Source: an uncultured Methanomassiliicoccus sp. (lineage in GTDB: Archaea > Thermoplasmatota > Thermoplasmata > Methanomassiliicoccales > Methanomassiliicoccaceae). Taken from it: 64,000 bases of DNA. The stretch is taken from positions 62,001 to 126,000 of the forward strand of contig CALUEU010000003.1 in the NCBI GenBank assembly GCA_944319735.1. The letters are read 5' to 3'. The translations under genes and the position numbers were made by a program. The notes under the pieces were generated by a model, which was given only the letters and a program-made list of their open reading frames with translations, was not told where the DNA came from and searched no databases. This document shows, piece by piece, positions 17,413 through 26,184 of the stretch. Within the stretch, counting starts at the first letter, position 1. Each line of letters starts with the position of its first letter.

Positions 17413-17706
17413 ATGGCTTTTGATGCAGACAAAGCGTGGGTTCTTTGGCCAGAATATTTTGACAGCTCCAGATCTAGGTCTCAAGGTCGTAGAGTTCCAA
17501 AAGAATTAAGCACTCAGAATCCGCAAATGGAAAACATCATCAAAGCAGTTGATATGCTTCAACTAGGCCACAAAACTGAAGAAGGAAAAAGTCACCCATC
17601 GGCATGGTGGAACAAACAAGGGCTTCTTCTAGTTGAAAACAACATGCCTAAAACTGAACTTTTGATTAAAGTGGCTCAGAAGTTGAAGAAGATCCAAAAG
17701 AACTGA
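17413..17706 (+). CDS. srp19: Signal recognition particle 19 kDa protein
   Basis: Assembles SRP by binding helices 6 and 8 of SRP RNA so that SRP54 can dock. The 97-residue product shows the SRP19 core: VLWPEYFDSSRSRSQGRRVP near residue 10-30 (RNA-binding Arg-rich loop), then EELSTQNP-type segment and SHPSAWWNKQGLLLVEN near 58-75. Length is normal for archaea. A perfect palindrome GCGCATTAATGCGC (17720-17733) lies just after it. Confidence 0.95.
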   Translation: MAFDADKAWVLWPEYFDSSRSRSQGRRVPKELSTQNPQMENIIKAVDMLQLGHKTEEGKSHPSAWWNKQGLLLVENNMPKTELLIKVAQKLKKIQKN

Positions 17707-17719
17707 CTGCAGCACTCAT

Positions 17720-17733
17720 GCGCATTAATGCGC
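17720..17733. repeat. Palindrome GCGCATTAATGCGC
   Basis: Perfect 14-base palindrome between srp19 and the next gene. It lies 14 bases before a TATA-like TTTATATG at 17747-17754, so it could be an operator for the acetyltransferase gene or a terminator for srp19. Confidence 0.4.
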
Positions 17734-17849
17734 TGATGGGCATCGTTTATATGTTTCTTGCAAGGTAGATTACATTCCGCCTTATTGGCAGGAAGCTGAT
17801 AGAAACTGCATTGTGATTCTGTATCAGTGCCGAACAGGAGAGTTATATC

Positions 17850-18485
17850 ACGAACTTCGAAAATACAAAATTAAGACCACTTAGAAAAAAAGACTACAAA
17901 GATATTGAAGATATAATCCGCAAAACGTGGAAGTACGACAGCTTGAGTAGCAATCCAAAAGACGCAGAACATCTAGGCCGTCTTTATCTGAGGGGTTGCC
18001 TTAAAAGATCTACATTCGCCCGTGTAGCAGTCAATGAGGGTAAGGTTGTTGGAGTGATATTAGCAAGTAGCGAAAAATCTGCTCCAAGATTCGCAATCAT
18101 ACGCAGCTTATCACAGCTATATGCAGCGATGCTGTTATTTTCAACCAAAACTGGTAGAAAGATTGGAAAGGTATTCGGAGGCTTTGAACGAGTAGATTCA
18201 GAGCTTTTAGAAAACAGTAAACAGTCATTTGACGGGGAGATCTGCTTATTTGCTGTAAGTGAAGAATGCAGAGGGGCCGGCGTTGGGAAATGCCTCTATT
18301 CTGCAGCTATCGATTACCTAAAATCTGAAAATGCAAAGTCATACTATCTATTCACAGATACTATGTGTACATACCAGTTTTATGAAAAACGGGGTATGAA
18401 GAGAATTGGTGAAAAGAAAGTCAAACTTCGCCCTTATTTGAATTGTGATCTGAATATGTTTCTATATTCCAATCGCATCGAATGA
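17850..18485 (+). CDS. GNAT acetyltransferase with apparent ACG start
   Basis: GCN5-related N-acetyltransferase of about 211 residues. The acetyl-CoA loop is visible as ECRGAGVGKCLYSAAIDYL, and the C-terminal FTDTMCTYQFYEKRGM is the usual last strand-helix of the fold. A TTG at 17943 would remove the first GNAT strand and helix (residues reading TKLRPLRKKDYKDIEDII), which the homologous gene at 30948 has. The frame is open upstream to a TGA at 17811 with no ATG, GTG or TTG, but ACG at 17850 stands nine bases after GGAG (17837-17840), giving a start NFENTKLRP. ATC at 17847 is an alternative. Substrate unknown. Confidence 0.65.
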   Translation, partial: TNFENTKLRPLRKKDYKDIEDIIRKTWKYDSLSSNPKDAEHLGRLYLRGCLKRSTFARVAVNEGKVVGVILASSEKSAPRFAIIRSLSQLYAAMLLFSTKTGRKIGKVFGGFERVDSELLENSKQSFDGEICLFAVSEECRGAGVGKCLYSAAIDYLKSENAKSYYLFTDTMCTYQFYEKRGMKRIGEKKVKLRPYLNCDLNMFLYSNRIE

Positions 18486-18568
18486 TCTGAAATGGGTGCG
18501 CTTTGCATGAGATAAGATGCTTCCACGCATCTTTAAAGTATCCCGTTAAAATCAATAAAAATCTTAAA

Positions 18569-18605
18569 ACAGATGCTATGCCTCTACGGCAGCATCTGTG
18601 TATTT
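18569..18605. terminator. Bidirectional hairpin terminator
   Basis: ACAGATGCT (18569-18577) pairs with AGCATCTGT (18591-18599), followed by a T-rich stretch. It lies between the convergent GNAT and flavin-oxidase genes. Confidence 0.6.
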
Positions 18606-18608
18606 TAT

Positions 18609-19001
18609 TCATAATTTTACAGTTCTTGGTGCTGCAGTGAACGAAGAAAAAGTTGCGGTTACATTTTTTAAGTAAAGAACCTCAGTGTTATCATCTTCTG
18701 CAGAATACATTGATTTTAATTCTGGATAGCTGTTCAGCATATGTTCTTTAGGTTCGACTCTGTCATCTCTTATTGCAATAGCTTCTATTCTCAGCCATGT
18801 TGATCCGTCAAAGGCACAGATTTCTATTTTTGGATTAGTGGTTATCTGTTTAGATACTGACTTGGATTTTCCAGTCTGAATGTATAGCTTGTTTTCAAAA
18901 ATATCAATGGTCCCAAAAGGCCTGACTCTTGGCTGGTCTCCATCCATTGTAGCTAAATAGTATGTTTGGCACTTTTTCAGAAAGTCATATACTTCTTGCA
19001 T
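18609..19001 (-). CDS. Pyridoxamine 5'-phosphate oxidase-like flavoprotein
   Basis: 130-residue split-barrel protein of the PNPOx-like family. Signature segments: CQTYYLATMDGDQPRVRPFG near residue 11-30, the KLYIQTGKSKSVSKQI strand-loop near 52-67, and PKIEICAFDGSTWLRIE. These small proteins bind FMN or F420 and in anaerobes are often annotated as general flavin-linked oxidoreductases, not true vitamin B6 enzymes. It is a single gene, convergent with the GNAT; no partner is suggested by context. Confidence 0.75.
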   Translation of the reverse strand: MQEVYDFLKKCQTYYLATMDGDQPRVRPFGTIDIFENKLYIQTGKSKSVSKQITTNPKIEICAFDGSTWLRIEAIAIRDDRVEPKEHMLNSYPELKSMYSAEDDNTEVLYLKNVTATFSSFTAAPRTVKL

Positions 19002-19132
19002 GTAAAATCTCCATATTCATATTGTCAACACACTAAATAAAGAGATCACTGCAAGCAATGATCAAAAACAGCTGTATCTGAGGATGTGTGCAAGGAGATG
19101 GATATCGCCATGCTTCTTGCACATTGTTTAGA

Positions 19133-19759
19133 TTACTGGGGAGATACTGGATCTTGCGTTGGTACGGCAAAAGCCACATTTCCAGAGATCTTTTGGATCT
19201 TTACTTTGAGTTTGGCGCCTTTTGCTGTGCCGGGAACATATACTACATATTTATCCAGCTTGGCGATGCCGTCTCCTTTCCTTCCAACATCTTCAATCAT
19301 GATTTCATAGACGCTGCCTTCTCTTATAGCAAAGTCATCTCTTGAAGATCTTCTGACATTTACAGGACGGTGTGCACCACAGGCATCGCATTCAAGCACT
19401 AAGGTTCTCCCATCTTTAACGATTCTTGTATCTGGCCTTCCGCATTCAGAGCATAAGACGAATGTGTCTATATATCCCTGTATACGGTCATTGATTTGTG
19501 TGCTTGTAATTTTAGCTTTAAGAACAAGCCTCTGACCTTCAATGTTACCTGGAGTACCCAGTTCTCTGAGCAAGTAGTGGAGAAGATGCTCTGGATCACG
19601 CCTCAACGCGTCTACAATAGCACTAAAATTCCTTATGACTGTAATCTTTCCTTCCTGCAGTATGTCCGGCTCTGGGACTTTAAATCTCTCGTGGTTTTTA
19701 ATTGTTTCAGGAAGGCTTGTTTTGGCCCTATCGAGCAACGCCAGGTAATCATCATCCAT
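19133..19759 (-). CDS. eif2b: Translation initiation factor aIF2 beta with C-terminal TRAM domain
   Basis: Beta subunit of the factor that carries initiator tRNA to the small ribosomal subunit. From the methionine at 19759 the product has 208 residues: eIF2-beta/eIF5 core (NHERFKVPEPD, then TVIRNFSAIVDALRRDPEHLLHYLLRELGT-like region), a zinc ribbon (CSECGRPDT ... CDACGAHRPV, about 113-136), and a TRAM RNA-binding domain at the C-terminus (EIMIEDVGRKGDGIAKLDKY, about 155-205). The TRAM extension is absent from most aIF2-beta proteins. The upstream frame to 19786 (MKGLKVVII) is probably not translated. Confidence 0.92.
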   Translation of the reverse strand: MDDDYLALLDRAKTSLPETIKNHERFKVPEPDILQEGKITVIRNFSAIVDALRRDPEHLLHYLLRELGTPGNIEGQRLVLKAKITSTQINDRIQGYIDTFVLCSECGRPDTRIVKDGRTLVLECDACGAHRPVNVRRSSRDDFAIREGSVYEIMIEDVGRKGDGIAKLDKYVVYVPGTAKGAKLKVKIQKISGNVAFAVPTQDPVSPQ

Positions 19760-19888
19760 TATAATCACAACTTTTAATCCTTTCAAGTGATTTGAAGCTT
19801 GCCATCCTTTATATTTCTTGTCATTGTTTTTACAGCTTATTTTGAACTATTCCACATTTTTAAAAGATAATTGTCGCAGTATAAACAC

Positions 19889-20371
19889 TCATTTATTAAT
19901 GTTTGATTTGTAATTATTATAATTATTCTTTTCCATGACTATGTATTTGAACACTGCACCGTCTGTTATGGTGGTATTTACAGCTTCTTTTTCGGAATAT
20001 CCATGCCTGAGATAAAACTGGTGACCAGTGACAGCAGAATGGAGGAACACCTTCTCATGATCTTGAAGTATCAGTTTTTCCAAGTGATCGACAATTTCTG
20101 TTCCATATCCGCGACCTTGGAAATCTGGGTGAATAAACACTCTTGAAATGTAATTGCCGTTATGCGAGCCAGTGCCAATACATTCCCCGTTTATTTCTAC
20201 TATGTAGGTATCCCCATTTGAAATATCTTTATGGATATTTTGTGTATTGTGGCAGTCTAGGAAGTAATCGACTACTTCTGGAGCATAGTGTCTGGAATAT
20301 GCTTCCTTTATGGTCCTGCAGACAATGTCATGAACCATTCCAGTATCTTGTTCTTTTGCCTGTCTGATCAT
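19889..20371 (-). CDS. GNAT N-acetyltransferase
   Basis: 160 residues with the full GNAT fold: IRQAKEQDTGMVHDIV at the start, VFIHPDFQGRGYGTEIVDHLE (acetyl-CoA binding R/Q-x-x-G-x-G/A) near residue 86-106, and FYLRHGYSEKEAV at the end. Substrate unknown. It is divergent from the carbon-nitrogen hydrolase gene, with a 98-base shared upstream region. Confidence 0.8.
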   Translation of the reverse strand: MIRQAKEQDTGMVHDIVCRTIKEAYSRHYAPEVVDYFLDCHNTQNIHKDISNGDTYIVEINGECIGTGSHNGNYISRVFIHPDFQGRGYGTEIVDHLEKLILQDHEKVFLHSAVTGHQFYLRHGYSEKEAVNTTITDGAVFKYIVMEKNNYNNYKSNINK

Positions 20372-20469
20372 GATCTAATTCACACATTCTAAAATGATGA
20401 AATACCTTTGTCTTCGAAATATCAAAGTCTAATTACTACTATTGAATTCAGTTAACAGTTGGAATCGAA

Positions 20470-21300
20470 ATGAAATCCTGCAATGGCAATAACAGCATCA
20501 GAGTAGCATTGTGCCAGATTCAATGTTCATTAGGCAACAAAAAGGAGAATATTGCTAAAATAAAAAGTGTCCTGGAAGAACATTCTGCCAACTTGTATGT
20601 ATTTCCGGAAATGTTTCTTACTGGATATATGATTAGGGATGAAGTATCCATCCTATCTGAATCTCTCAATGGTAACAATTTTCAGACAGTGGCGGATCTT
20701 TCAAGACAGCACAGTGCAAACATCATATTTGGAGCGGCTGTGAATGATGACCTTGCAGGTTTAATTAGAAATAGTGCAGTTATCGCTTATCAAGACGGAA
20801 AAATTGAGAGATATGATAAAATCCACCTAGCCAACTTTGGACCTTTTGAAGAAGGTTTATACTTCACCTCTGGAAAAAATTTAAAAATTATAGAAATATG
20901 CGGATTTAAATTTGGATTGATAATCTGCTATGACATATTCTTTCCTGAAGTGGTAAAATCATATGCGCTTGCAGGAGTAGATGGAGTGATATGCATCTCC
21001 GCTTCACCAGTGACCTCCAAATACTCATTTGAAACAGTTATGCCGGCCAGAGCTGTTGAAAATGCAATATATATGACATATGTCAATCAAGTAGGCTCTC
21101 AACTAAACCAAGTGTTTTTTGGTGGCAGCAGGGTAGTGGATCCATCTGGAAAGCAGGTGGTGAAGAATTCATGCTTTAATTCTGATGTGACAATAGCAAC
21201 TCTTGACAAGTCATGTGTGGAAAGGGCTAAGAAAATGAGACCTACGATCAGAGACTCTTTGGTTTTTAAGCGAAATATTGATGTACTTGGTCAAGAATGA
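20470..21300 (+). CDS. Carbon-nitrogen hydrolase (nitrilase superfamily)
   Basis: 276-residue amidase/nitrilase-fold enzyme. The catalytic Glu-Lys-Cys triad is intact: FPEMFLTGY near residue 46, DKIHLANFGPFEEG (Lys near 117), and LIICYDIFFPE (Cys near 156). The protein is cytosolic and of normal length. Family members hydrolyse omega-amides, N-carbamoyl amines or deaminated glutathione; the glutamate-serine loop here does not let me choose. It ends about 30 bases before tRNA-Ser. Confidence 0.8.
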   Translation: MKSCNGNNSIRVALCQIQCSLGNKKENIAKIKSVLEEHSANLYVFPEMFLTGYMIRDEVSILSESLNGNNFQTVADLSRQHSANIIFGAAVNDDLAGLIRNSAVIAYQDGKIERYDKIHLANFGPFEEGLYFTSGKNLKIIEICGFKFGLIICYDIFFPEVVKSYALAGVDGVICISASPVTSKYSFETVMPARAVENAIYMTYVNQVGSQLNQVFFGGSRVVDPSGKQVVKNSCFNSDVTIATLDKSCVERAKKMRPTIRDSLVFKRNIDVLGQE

Positions 21301-21329
21301 TGGCCGGAAAATTGGGCAGTAGGTATTAT

Positions 21330-21413
21330 GCCGAGGTGGCCCAGCCCGGTAAGGCGCAAGCCTGGAAAGCTTGTGTCCGCAAGGACTCGTGAGTTCAAAT
21401 CTCACCCTCGGCG
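21330..21413 (+). tRNA. tRNA-Ser (anticodon GGA)
   Basis: Acceptor stem GCCGAGG pairs with CCTCGGC, with discriminator G as usual for serine. The anticodon stem CAAGC/GCTTG encloses CTGGAAA (anticodon GGA at 21364-21366). A class II variable arm (GTCC...GGAC) and TTCAAAT T-loop are present. CCA is not encoded; a T-run (CTTTTTCTG) follows and would end transcription. Confidence 0.96.
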
Positions 21414-21487
21414 CTTTTTCTGTTTTTCTTTGGATGGTAATTAATATCAAGTAGCATTTTGATGTTGAAGATATAAAGTAGGTAGGA

Positions 21488-21991
21488 ATGAAGATGAAAA
21501 TAAACGTTGATCTTAGGCTAAAAGATGTTCCTGGGCAGCTAGTCAGTGCTCTAGACCCGATCTCCTCTTGCGGAGGGAATATCCGCGGGGTTGTCCATCA
21601 CCATGATGTAAAAGATGGCGGCAGGATAGCAGTCAACGTTACATTCGAAGCATCTTCAGATCCAGTTTTCCATAGGATACTTGATGAGTGGGAAAAAAGG
21701 GATGTAGAGGTTGCTAAAATAAACTCATTTATTGAAACGTACCCAATCCGTTATCTTCTGGTCGGAGACATCTCTTCAGCAGAAATGGAGAGCGTGACCC
21801 GTGGTTTAGAGTCTATAGAAAATGTCGTATCCATCGATGTGCGATATACAGGCGCCGCAACATCTTCATCTCATACCGCTTTAATCACAGGCACCGTCTC
21901 TTCACAGGACACTCTTAAGACTCTTGACGATTTCTTTTATGAACGAACACAAAAGAAAAATTATCTCCTAGTCAGGGGGCTTGAACTATGA
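21488..21991 (+). CDS. ACT-domain regulatory protein
   Basis: 167 residues. An N-terminal ACT domain (KINVDLRLKDVPGQLVSALDPI, then GGNIRGVVHHHD) is followed by a second ACT-like half. The stop overlaps the start of the homoserine dehydrogenase by four bases (ATGA), so it is probably the detached allosteric domain of that enzyme, which itself lacks an ACT extension. In many archaea these two genes are paired. Likely effector: threonine or another aspartate-family amino acid (inference). Confidence 0.8.
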   Translation: MKMKINVDLRLKDVPGQLVSALDPISSCGGNIRGVVHHHDVKDGGRIAVNVTFEASSDPVFHRILDEWEKRDVEVAKINSFIETYPIRYLLVGDISSAEMESVTRGLESIENVVSIDVRYTGAATSSSHTALITGTVSSQDTLKTLDDFFYERTQKKNYLLVRGLEL

Positions 21992-22983
21992 AAGTTCTTA
22001 TCGCTGGCTTTGGCACAGTGGGTCAGGGAATTGCAGAGGTTATAGGCACCAGACAGAGCCTCTTTGATGCTATGGGTGAAAAGGTCAGCATAGTAGGAGC
22101 CTTTGACTCTTCTTCACTGATCTATGGGGACAATCTTGACCCCAAATATCTGGTAGAAAAGAAAAAAACTACCGGCAAGGTAGGAGATAAAGAAATTCCA
22201 GACGATGTCGCCAGCTACATTGAGGAAGCTGATTTTGACATTCTTTTAGACACTACGCCCACGAATATAGATCATGCTGAACCTGGTCTGACATACATTC
22301 TGTCAGCTCTGCATTCAGGTAAGCATGTAATCACTTCAAACAAAGGTCCTCTGGCGCTTAAGTTTAGCACACTTTCTGCAGCCGCAGATGCTAACGGTGT
22401 GCAACTGAAGTATGAAGCTTCCGTAGGCGGAGCGATGCCGATCATCAACCTTTCAAAACAGCTGCTGGCTGGAGAGAATATAATTTCCCTAAGAGGAATA
22501 CTGAATGGTACATGCAATTTCATCTTAAATCGTATGAAAGAAGAAGGTCTGCCTTTTTATCAGGCTTTAAGGGAAGCTCAGGATTTAGGATACGCCGAAA
22601 CAGATCCTACATATGATATCGACGGTGTAGACTCTGCAGCTAAAGTTGCAATACTGGCAAATGCAATTTTCGGCATGGATGTTAATTACTATGATGTTGT
22701 ACGCAGCGGTATCAGAAATATTACCGAGGATGCCATCGCTCTTGCCGCTGAAGAAAACAGCGTGATAAGACTCATAGGCGAAATCGGAGGGGGCAAACTG
22801 GAAGTAGCTCCCAGGCTGGTTCCCATGGGTCATCCCCTTTCCATTGGCGGTACGCAGAATATGGCGAACATAATCACTGACCTTGCAGGTGAGATAACAG
22901 TCTCCGGCAGGGGAGCTGGAAAGAATGAGACAGCAAGCGCAATGCTTAGTGATTTAATCTCGATAATCCGCAACAAAGAGTAA
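21988..22983 (+). CDS. hom: Homoserine dehydrogenase
   Basis: Reduces aspartate semialdehyde to homoserine for threonine and methionine synthesis. The 331-residue protein has an N-terminal NAD(P) Rossmann motif (IAGFGTVGQGIAEV near residue 4), the KGPLAL segment near 117, and the catalytic region with YEASVGGAMPIIN, GILNGTCNFIL and AETDPTYDIDGVD (about 135-213; substrate Glu and Lys). It ends without the C-terminal ACT domain of bacterial enzymes; the preceding gene supplies one. Citramalate synthase follows after about 13 bases, in the same operon. Confidence 0.93.
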   Translation: MKVLIAGFGTVGQGIAEVIGTRQSLFDAMGEKVSIVGAFDSSSLIYGDNLDPKYLVEKKKTTGKVGDKEIPDDVASYIEEADFDILLDTTPTNIDHAEPGLTYILSALHSGKHVITSNKGPLALKFSTLSAAADANGVQLKYEASVGGAMPIINLSKQLLAGENIISLRGILNGTCNFILNRMKEEGLPFYQALREAQDLGYAETDPTYDIDGVDSAAKVAILANAIFGMDVNYYDVVRSGIRNITEDAIALAAEENSVIRLIGEIGGGKLEVAPRLVPMGHPLSIGGTQNMANIITDLAGEITVSGRGAGKNETASAMLSDLISIIRNKE

Positions 22984-22996
22984 TGATGGTGTTTTG

Positions 22997-24562
22997 ATGG
23001 AAAAAATCCGAATATATGACACTACTTTAAGAGATGGAGCACAGGCTGAAGGCATATCTTTTTCAACAGAAGATAAATTGGACATAGCTACAAAACTCGA
23101 TCTCTTTGGTATTGACTATATTGAAGGCGGATGGCCTTCATCAAATCCCAAAGATTCTTCGTTTTTTGATTTTGCAAAAAACACCAGCTTCAGCCATGCT
23201 AAGCTGACTGCATTTGGAAGCACAAGACGTGTAGGGATGACATGCAATAACGATCCCAGCATACAATCTATCGCTGAATCTAGTGTTAAGTGTGCATCCA
23301 TTTTTGGAAAATCCTGGGACTTTCACGTTACTGACGCATTGAGAATATCTCTGAGTGAAAATCTTGAGATAGTTGCTGACAGCGTTTCTTATTTGAAGAA
23401 CCGCGGCATGGAAGTTTTATTTTGTGCAGAGCATTTCTTTGATGGTTATGCAAACTCTCCAGACTATGCACTTCATGTTCTGGAAGCTGCAGAATCTGCT
23501 GGAGCAGACTGGCTCGTACTTTGCGATACAAATGGGGGCTCGCTTCCCTCGGCGGTTGAAGAGGTTACCGCTCTCGTCGTAAAAAAATATGATGTGCCGG
23601 TTGGAATACACGCTCACAACGACGCTGAACTCGCAGTAGCAAATTCTCTGGCAGCTGTATCGGCCGGAGCATCAATGGTGCAAGGTACAATCAATGGCAT
23701 AGGGGAAAGATGCGGTAATGCAAACCTGTGTTCTATAATTCCAAATCTCGAATTGAAGATGGGACTGAAGACAAACATCTGTGATCTGTCTCAACTCACG
23801 GCAGTCTCTAAGTTTGTAAGCGAGACTGCAAACATGACCATGGGCAGAAAGCTTCCATATGTGGGCGTCAGCGCATTTGCTCACAAAGGGGGCATTCACG
23901 TCAGTGCTGTTCTGAAAGACAGCAGAACCTATGAACATATTGACCCACTGATTGTTGGAAATGAAAGAAGGATTCTCATATCCGAATTGTCTGGAAACGC
24001 TTCATTAAAAGCAAAGCTCGGGGAACTAGGAATTGATCTAGATAATGAAGATGGTAAAAAGATCCTGCAGAGAATTAAGGACATGGAATCACAGGGATAT
24101 CAGTTCGAAGGCGCAGAGGCTTCATTTGAGCTTCTAGTCCGCCGTATGAAAGACGGTCTGCGCCCGCCTTTCAGAGTAGAGGGATTCAGAATATTCGTCG
24201 ATGTTACTGAGGCAAATATTTCTTCAGAAGCTAGCATCAAAGTGTTTGATATTTCTGGAATGATGGAGCACACCGCTGCTAACGGAAACGGTCCCGTCAA
24301 TGCATTAGATAGAGCTGTCCGCAAGGCTCTAGAAAGATTTTACCCCAATCTGAAAAATGTGAAACTGGTGGACTATAAGGTAAGAGTAATTGATGGAAAA
24401 GAAGCAACTGGTGCTAAAGTCAGAGTGCTGATGCGTAGTGCAGATGGTTCAGATTCATGGACCACCATCGGAGTATCTTCAAACGTAATTGAAGCATCTC
24501 TCGCCGCACTTCTTGACAGCTTGGAATATAAGCTTTTGAAGTCTAAAGAGGATGAAGCTTGA
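22997..24562 (+). CDS. cimA: (R)-citramalate synthase
   Basis: Condenses acetyl-CoA and pyruvate to citramalate, the threonine-independent route to 2-oxobutyrate and isoleucine. The 521-residue product has the LeuA/CimA TIM barrel (IYDTTLRDGAQAEGISFS near residue 5, metal ligands in VGIHAHNDAELAV near 200 and GTINGIGERCGNANL near 227) and a C-terminal allosteric domain (about 395-515, with HTAANGNGPVNALDRAVR). The DTTLRDGAQAEG start and long linker follow the citramalate-type (TIGR00977) subfamily, not isopropylmalate synthase. Start at 22997 rather than the TTG three bases before. Same operon as the ACT protein and hom. Confidence 0.9.
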   Translation: MEKIRIYDTTLRDGAQAEGISFSTEDKLDIATKLDLFGIDYIEGGWPSSNPKDSSFFDFAKNTSFSHAKLTAFGSTRRVGMTCNNDPSIQSIAESSVKCASIFGKSWDFHVTDALRISLSENLEIVADSVSYLKNRGMEVLFCAEHFFDGYANSPDYALHVLEAAESAGADWLVLCDTNGGSLPSAVEEVTALVVKKYDVPVGIHAHNDAELAVANSLAAVSAGASMVQGTINGIGERCGNANLCSIIPNLELKMGLKTNICDLSQLTAVSKFVSETANMTMGRKLPYVGVSAFAHKGGIHVSAVLKDSRTYEHIDPLIVGNERRILISELSGNASLKAKLGELGIDLDNEDGKKILQRIKDMESQGYQFEGAEASFELLVRRMKDGLRPPFRVEGFRIFVDVTEANISSEASIKVFDISGMMEHTAANGNGPVNALDRAVRKALERFYPNLKNVKLVDYKVRVIDGKEATGAKVRVLMRSADGSDSWTTIGVSSNVIEASLAALLDSLEYKLLKSKEDEA

Positions 24563-24597
24563 CCTAAAAAATTATATTTAGTTGCAATTTTTCCCCT

Positions 24598-26097
24598 TTG
24601 ATATCTTTGACTGAAAGTACAGTAAGATCAGGTCAAGCTGTTAATTCTAAACCTTCAAAATATTCGATGTCTTCGACTGAAAAACTGGTACTCATTTCCA
24701 TTTCAATCGGGACACTGATGACTGCTTTGGATGCAACCATTGTAAATATTGCAATCCCGACAATCTCAGAGGAGTTTGGAGCCAGTGCGAGTGCTTCCTC
24801 ATGGATACTTCTTGCCTACACAATGATGTTGGCTTGTTTCATGCTTCTGTGGGGAAAGCTAGGAGCGCTGACCAGCTACAAAAAAATATTTTTGATAGGT
24901 ATTACTATTTTCACCGCGAGTTCTCTTGTTTTGGGCTTAGCAGGCTTTATTCAAAGTCTCGGGATGGTAACAATCATCTTGATGAGAGCCGTCCAGGGTC
25001 TGGGAGCTGGTATGATCATGGCGATGAATTTAGCCATGGTTACAGCTTACATATCTCCTGCCGTAAGGGGATCGGCAATGGGTATCACCACGCTGATGGC
25101 ATCAATCGGTACTGCATTAGGTCCTGCATTAGGTGGCGTTTTAACTTCAGTCCACTGGTCTTTGATATTTTTCATAAACGTGCCGATCGGTTTAGCCTGC
25201 TTATTCCTCTCTATGAAATCAATGTCTTCAATAGCAACTGACAAGATTGCAGTTGATAAAAAGTCTATAGATATACTAGGGGCAATCCTGCTGTTCTTTG
25301 CACTATTCTCATTCATATATATGTTGGATATTGGAAAAGGAAACTGGACATCTCCGATAGTCATAGGACTTGGAATCTGCACTGTTGCCTTTTTAGTCCT
25401 CATTTATTTGCAGGAAAGAAGGGCAAAGGATCCAGTTGTAAACCTCAGACTGATTGGTAATAAGAACATTGTATTCTCCTGCATTGCAAATCTTCTGATG
25501 TTCGGAGCCATGGCCGGCTGCTACTTCTTCCTTCCATATTATTTAGAAGGCTTACTCAAACAGACAACCATGTCAGCAGGTCTGATCTTAGTGGCTAACT
25601 CCATAGGAGTCATGATTGCCGGCATTCTGGTAGGAAAGCTGATGGATAAATCTGGGCAATGTAGAAAATACGCCCTCATAGGCTGCGTAATTACTGCAAT
25701 TGGATTCCTGACAATGCTGTCTTATGATCTTTCAACCAGTATTGTGCAGGTCGTTGCTACATTGCTGCTGATGGGCTTTGGAATGGGATTCTCTCTTGTT
25801 CCAATTGGAAACATAATCTTTACACACACAACATCAGGCGAAGAAGGGGCTGCATCTTCATTTATCAATACTTTCCGCCAAATGGGAAGCAGCATGGGTT
25901 TAGCAATCATGCAAGCTGTGTTTGTGGCTGTATGGACGATTGACGCCATCCTTACCAGACCACAGCTGGTGGATAGGCTGATCAACAGTTTCCACATGGT
26001 GTTCATAATCTGCGCGTTATTCGCTGTTGTTGCATGGATACTGCTATTCCTAGCCAGAGACGGCCCACATTCTTCATCAGGAAAAACTATAGAGTGA
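24598..26097 (+). CDS. MFS drug/solute exporter, DHA2 (14-helix) family
   Basis: 499-residue membrane protein with about 14 hydrophobic segments. Family motifs: LDATIVNIAIPTI in helix 1, the WILLAYTMMLACFMLLWGKLG region of helix 2, RAVQGLGAGMI in helix 4 and MGITTLMASIGTALGPALGG (motif C of exporters) in helix 5. It probably expels a lipophilic or cationic compound using proton force. A TATA-like ATTATATTTA at 24571-24580 predicts transcription from about 24600, so the TTG at 24598 may be leaderless; ATG at 24667 is the alternative. Confidence 0.85.
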   Translation: MISLTESTVRSGQAVNSKPSKYSMSSTEKLVLISISIGTLMTALDATIVNIAIPTISEEFGASASASSWILLAYTMMLACFMLLWGKLGALTSYKKIFLIGITIFTASSLVLGLAGFIQSLGMVTIILMRAVQGLGAGMIMAMNLAMVTAYISPAVRGSAMGITTLMASIGTALGPALGGVLTSVHWSLIFFINVPIGLACLFLSMKSMSSIATDKIAVDKKSIDILGAILLFFALFSFIYMLDIGKGNWTSPIVIGLGICTVAFLVLIYLQERRAKDPVVNLRLIGNKNIVFSCIANLLMFGAMAGCYFFLPYYLEGLLKQTTMSAGLILVANSIGVMIAGILVGKLMDKSGQCRKYALIGCVITAIGFLTMLSYDLSTSIVQVVATLLLMGFGMGFSLVPIGNIIFTHTTSGEEGAASSFINTFRQMGSSMGLAIMQAVFVAVWTIDAILTRPQLVDRLINSFHMVFIICALFAVVAWILLFLARDGPHSSSGKTIE

Positions 26098-26184
26098 CGA
26101 GGCTCAGCCTCTCAACTCATCTTTTTATTACATATTTCACTGGTTTACGGCAATCTTTAAGATCATACCAACACTTTGCAGATT

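Noticed and set aside
17812-17883. Short upstream frame that could join the GNAT gene by frameshift
   Set aside because: It needs a frameshift and gives no GNAT similarity, while the ACG or ATC start gives the expected N-terminus without one.
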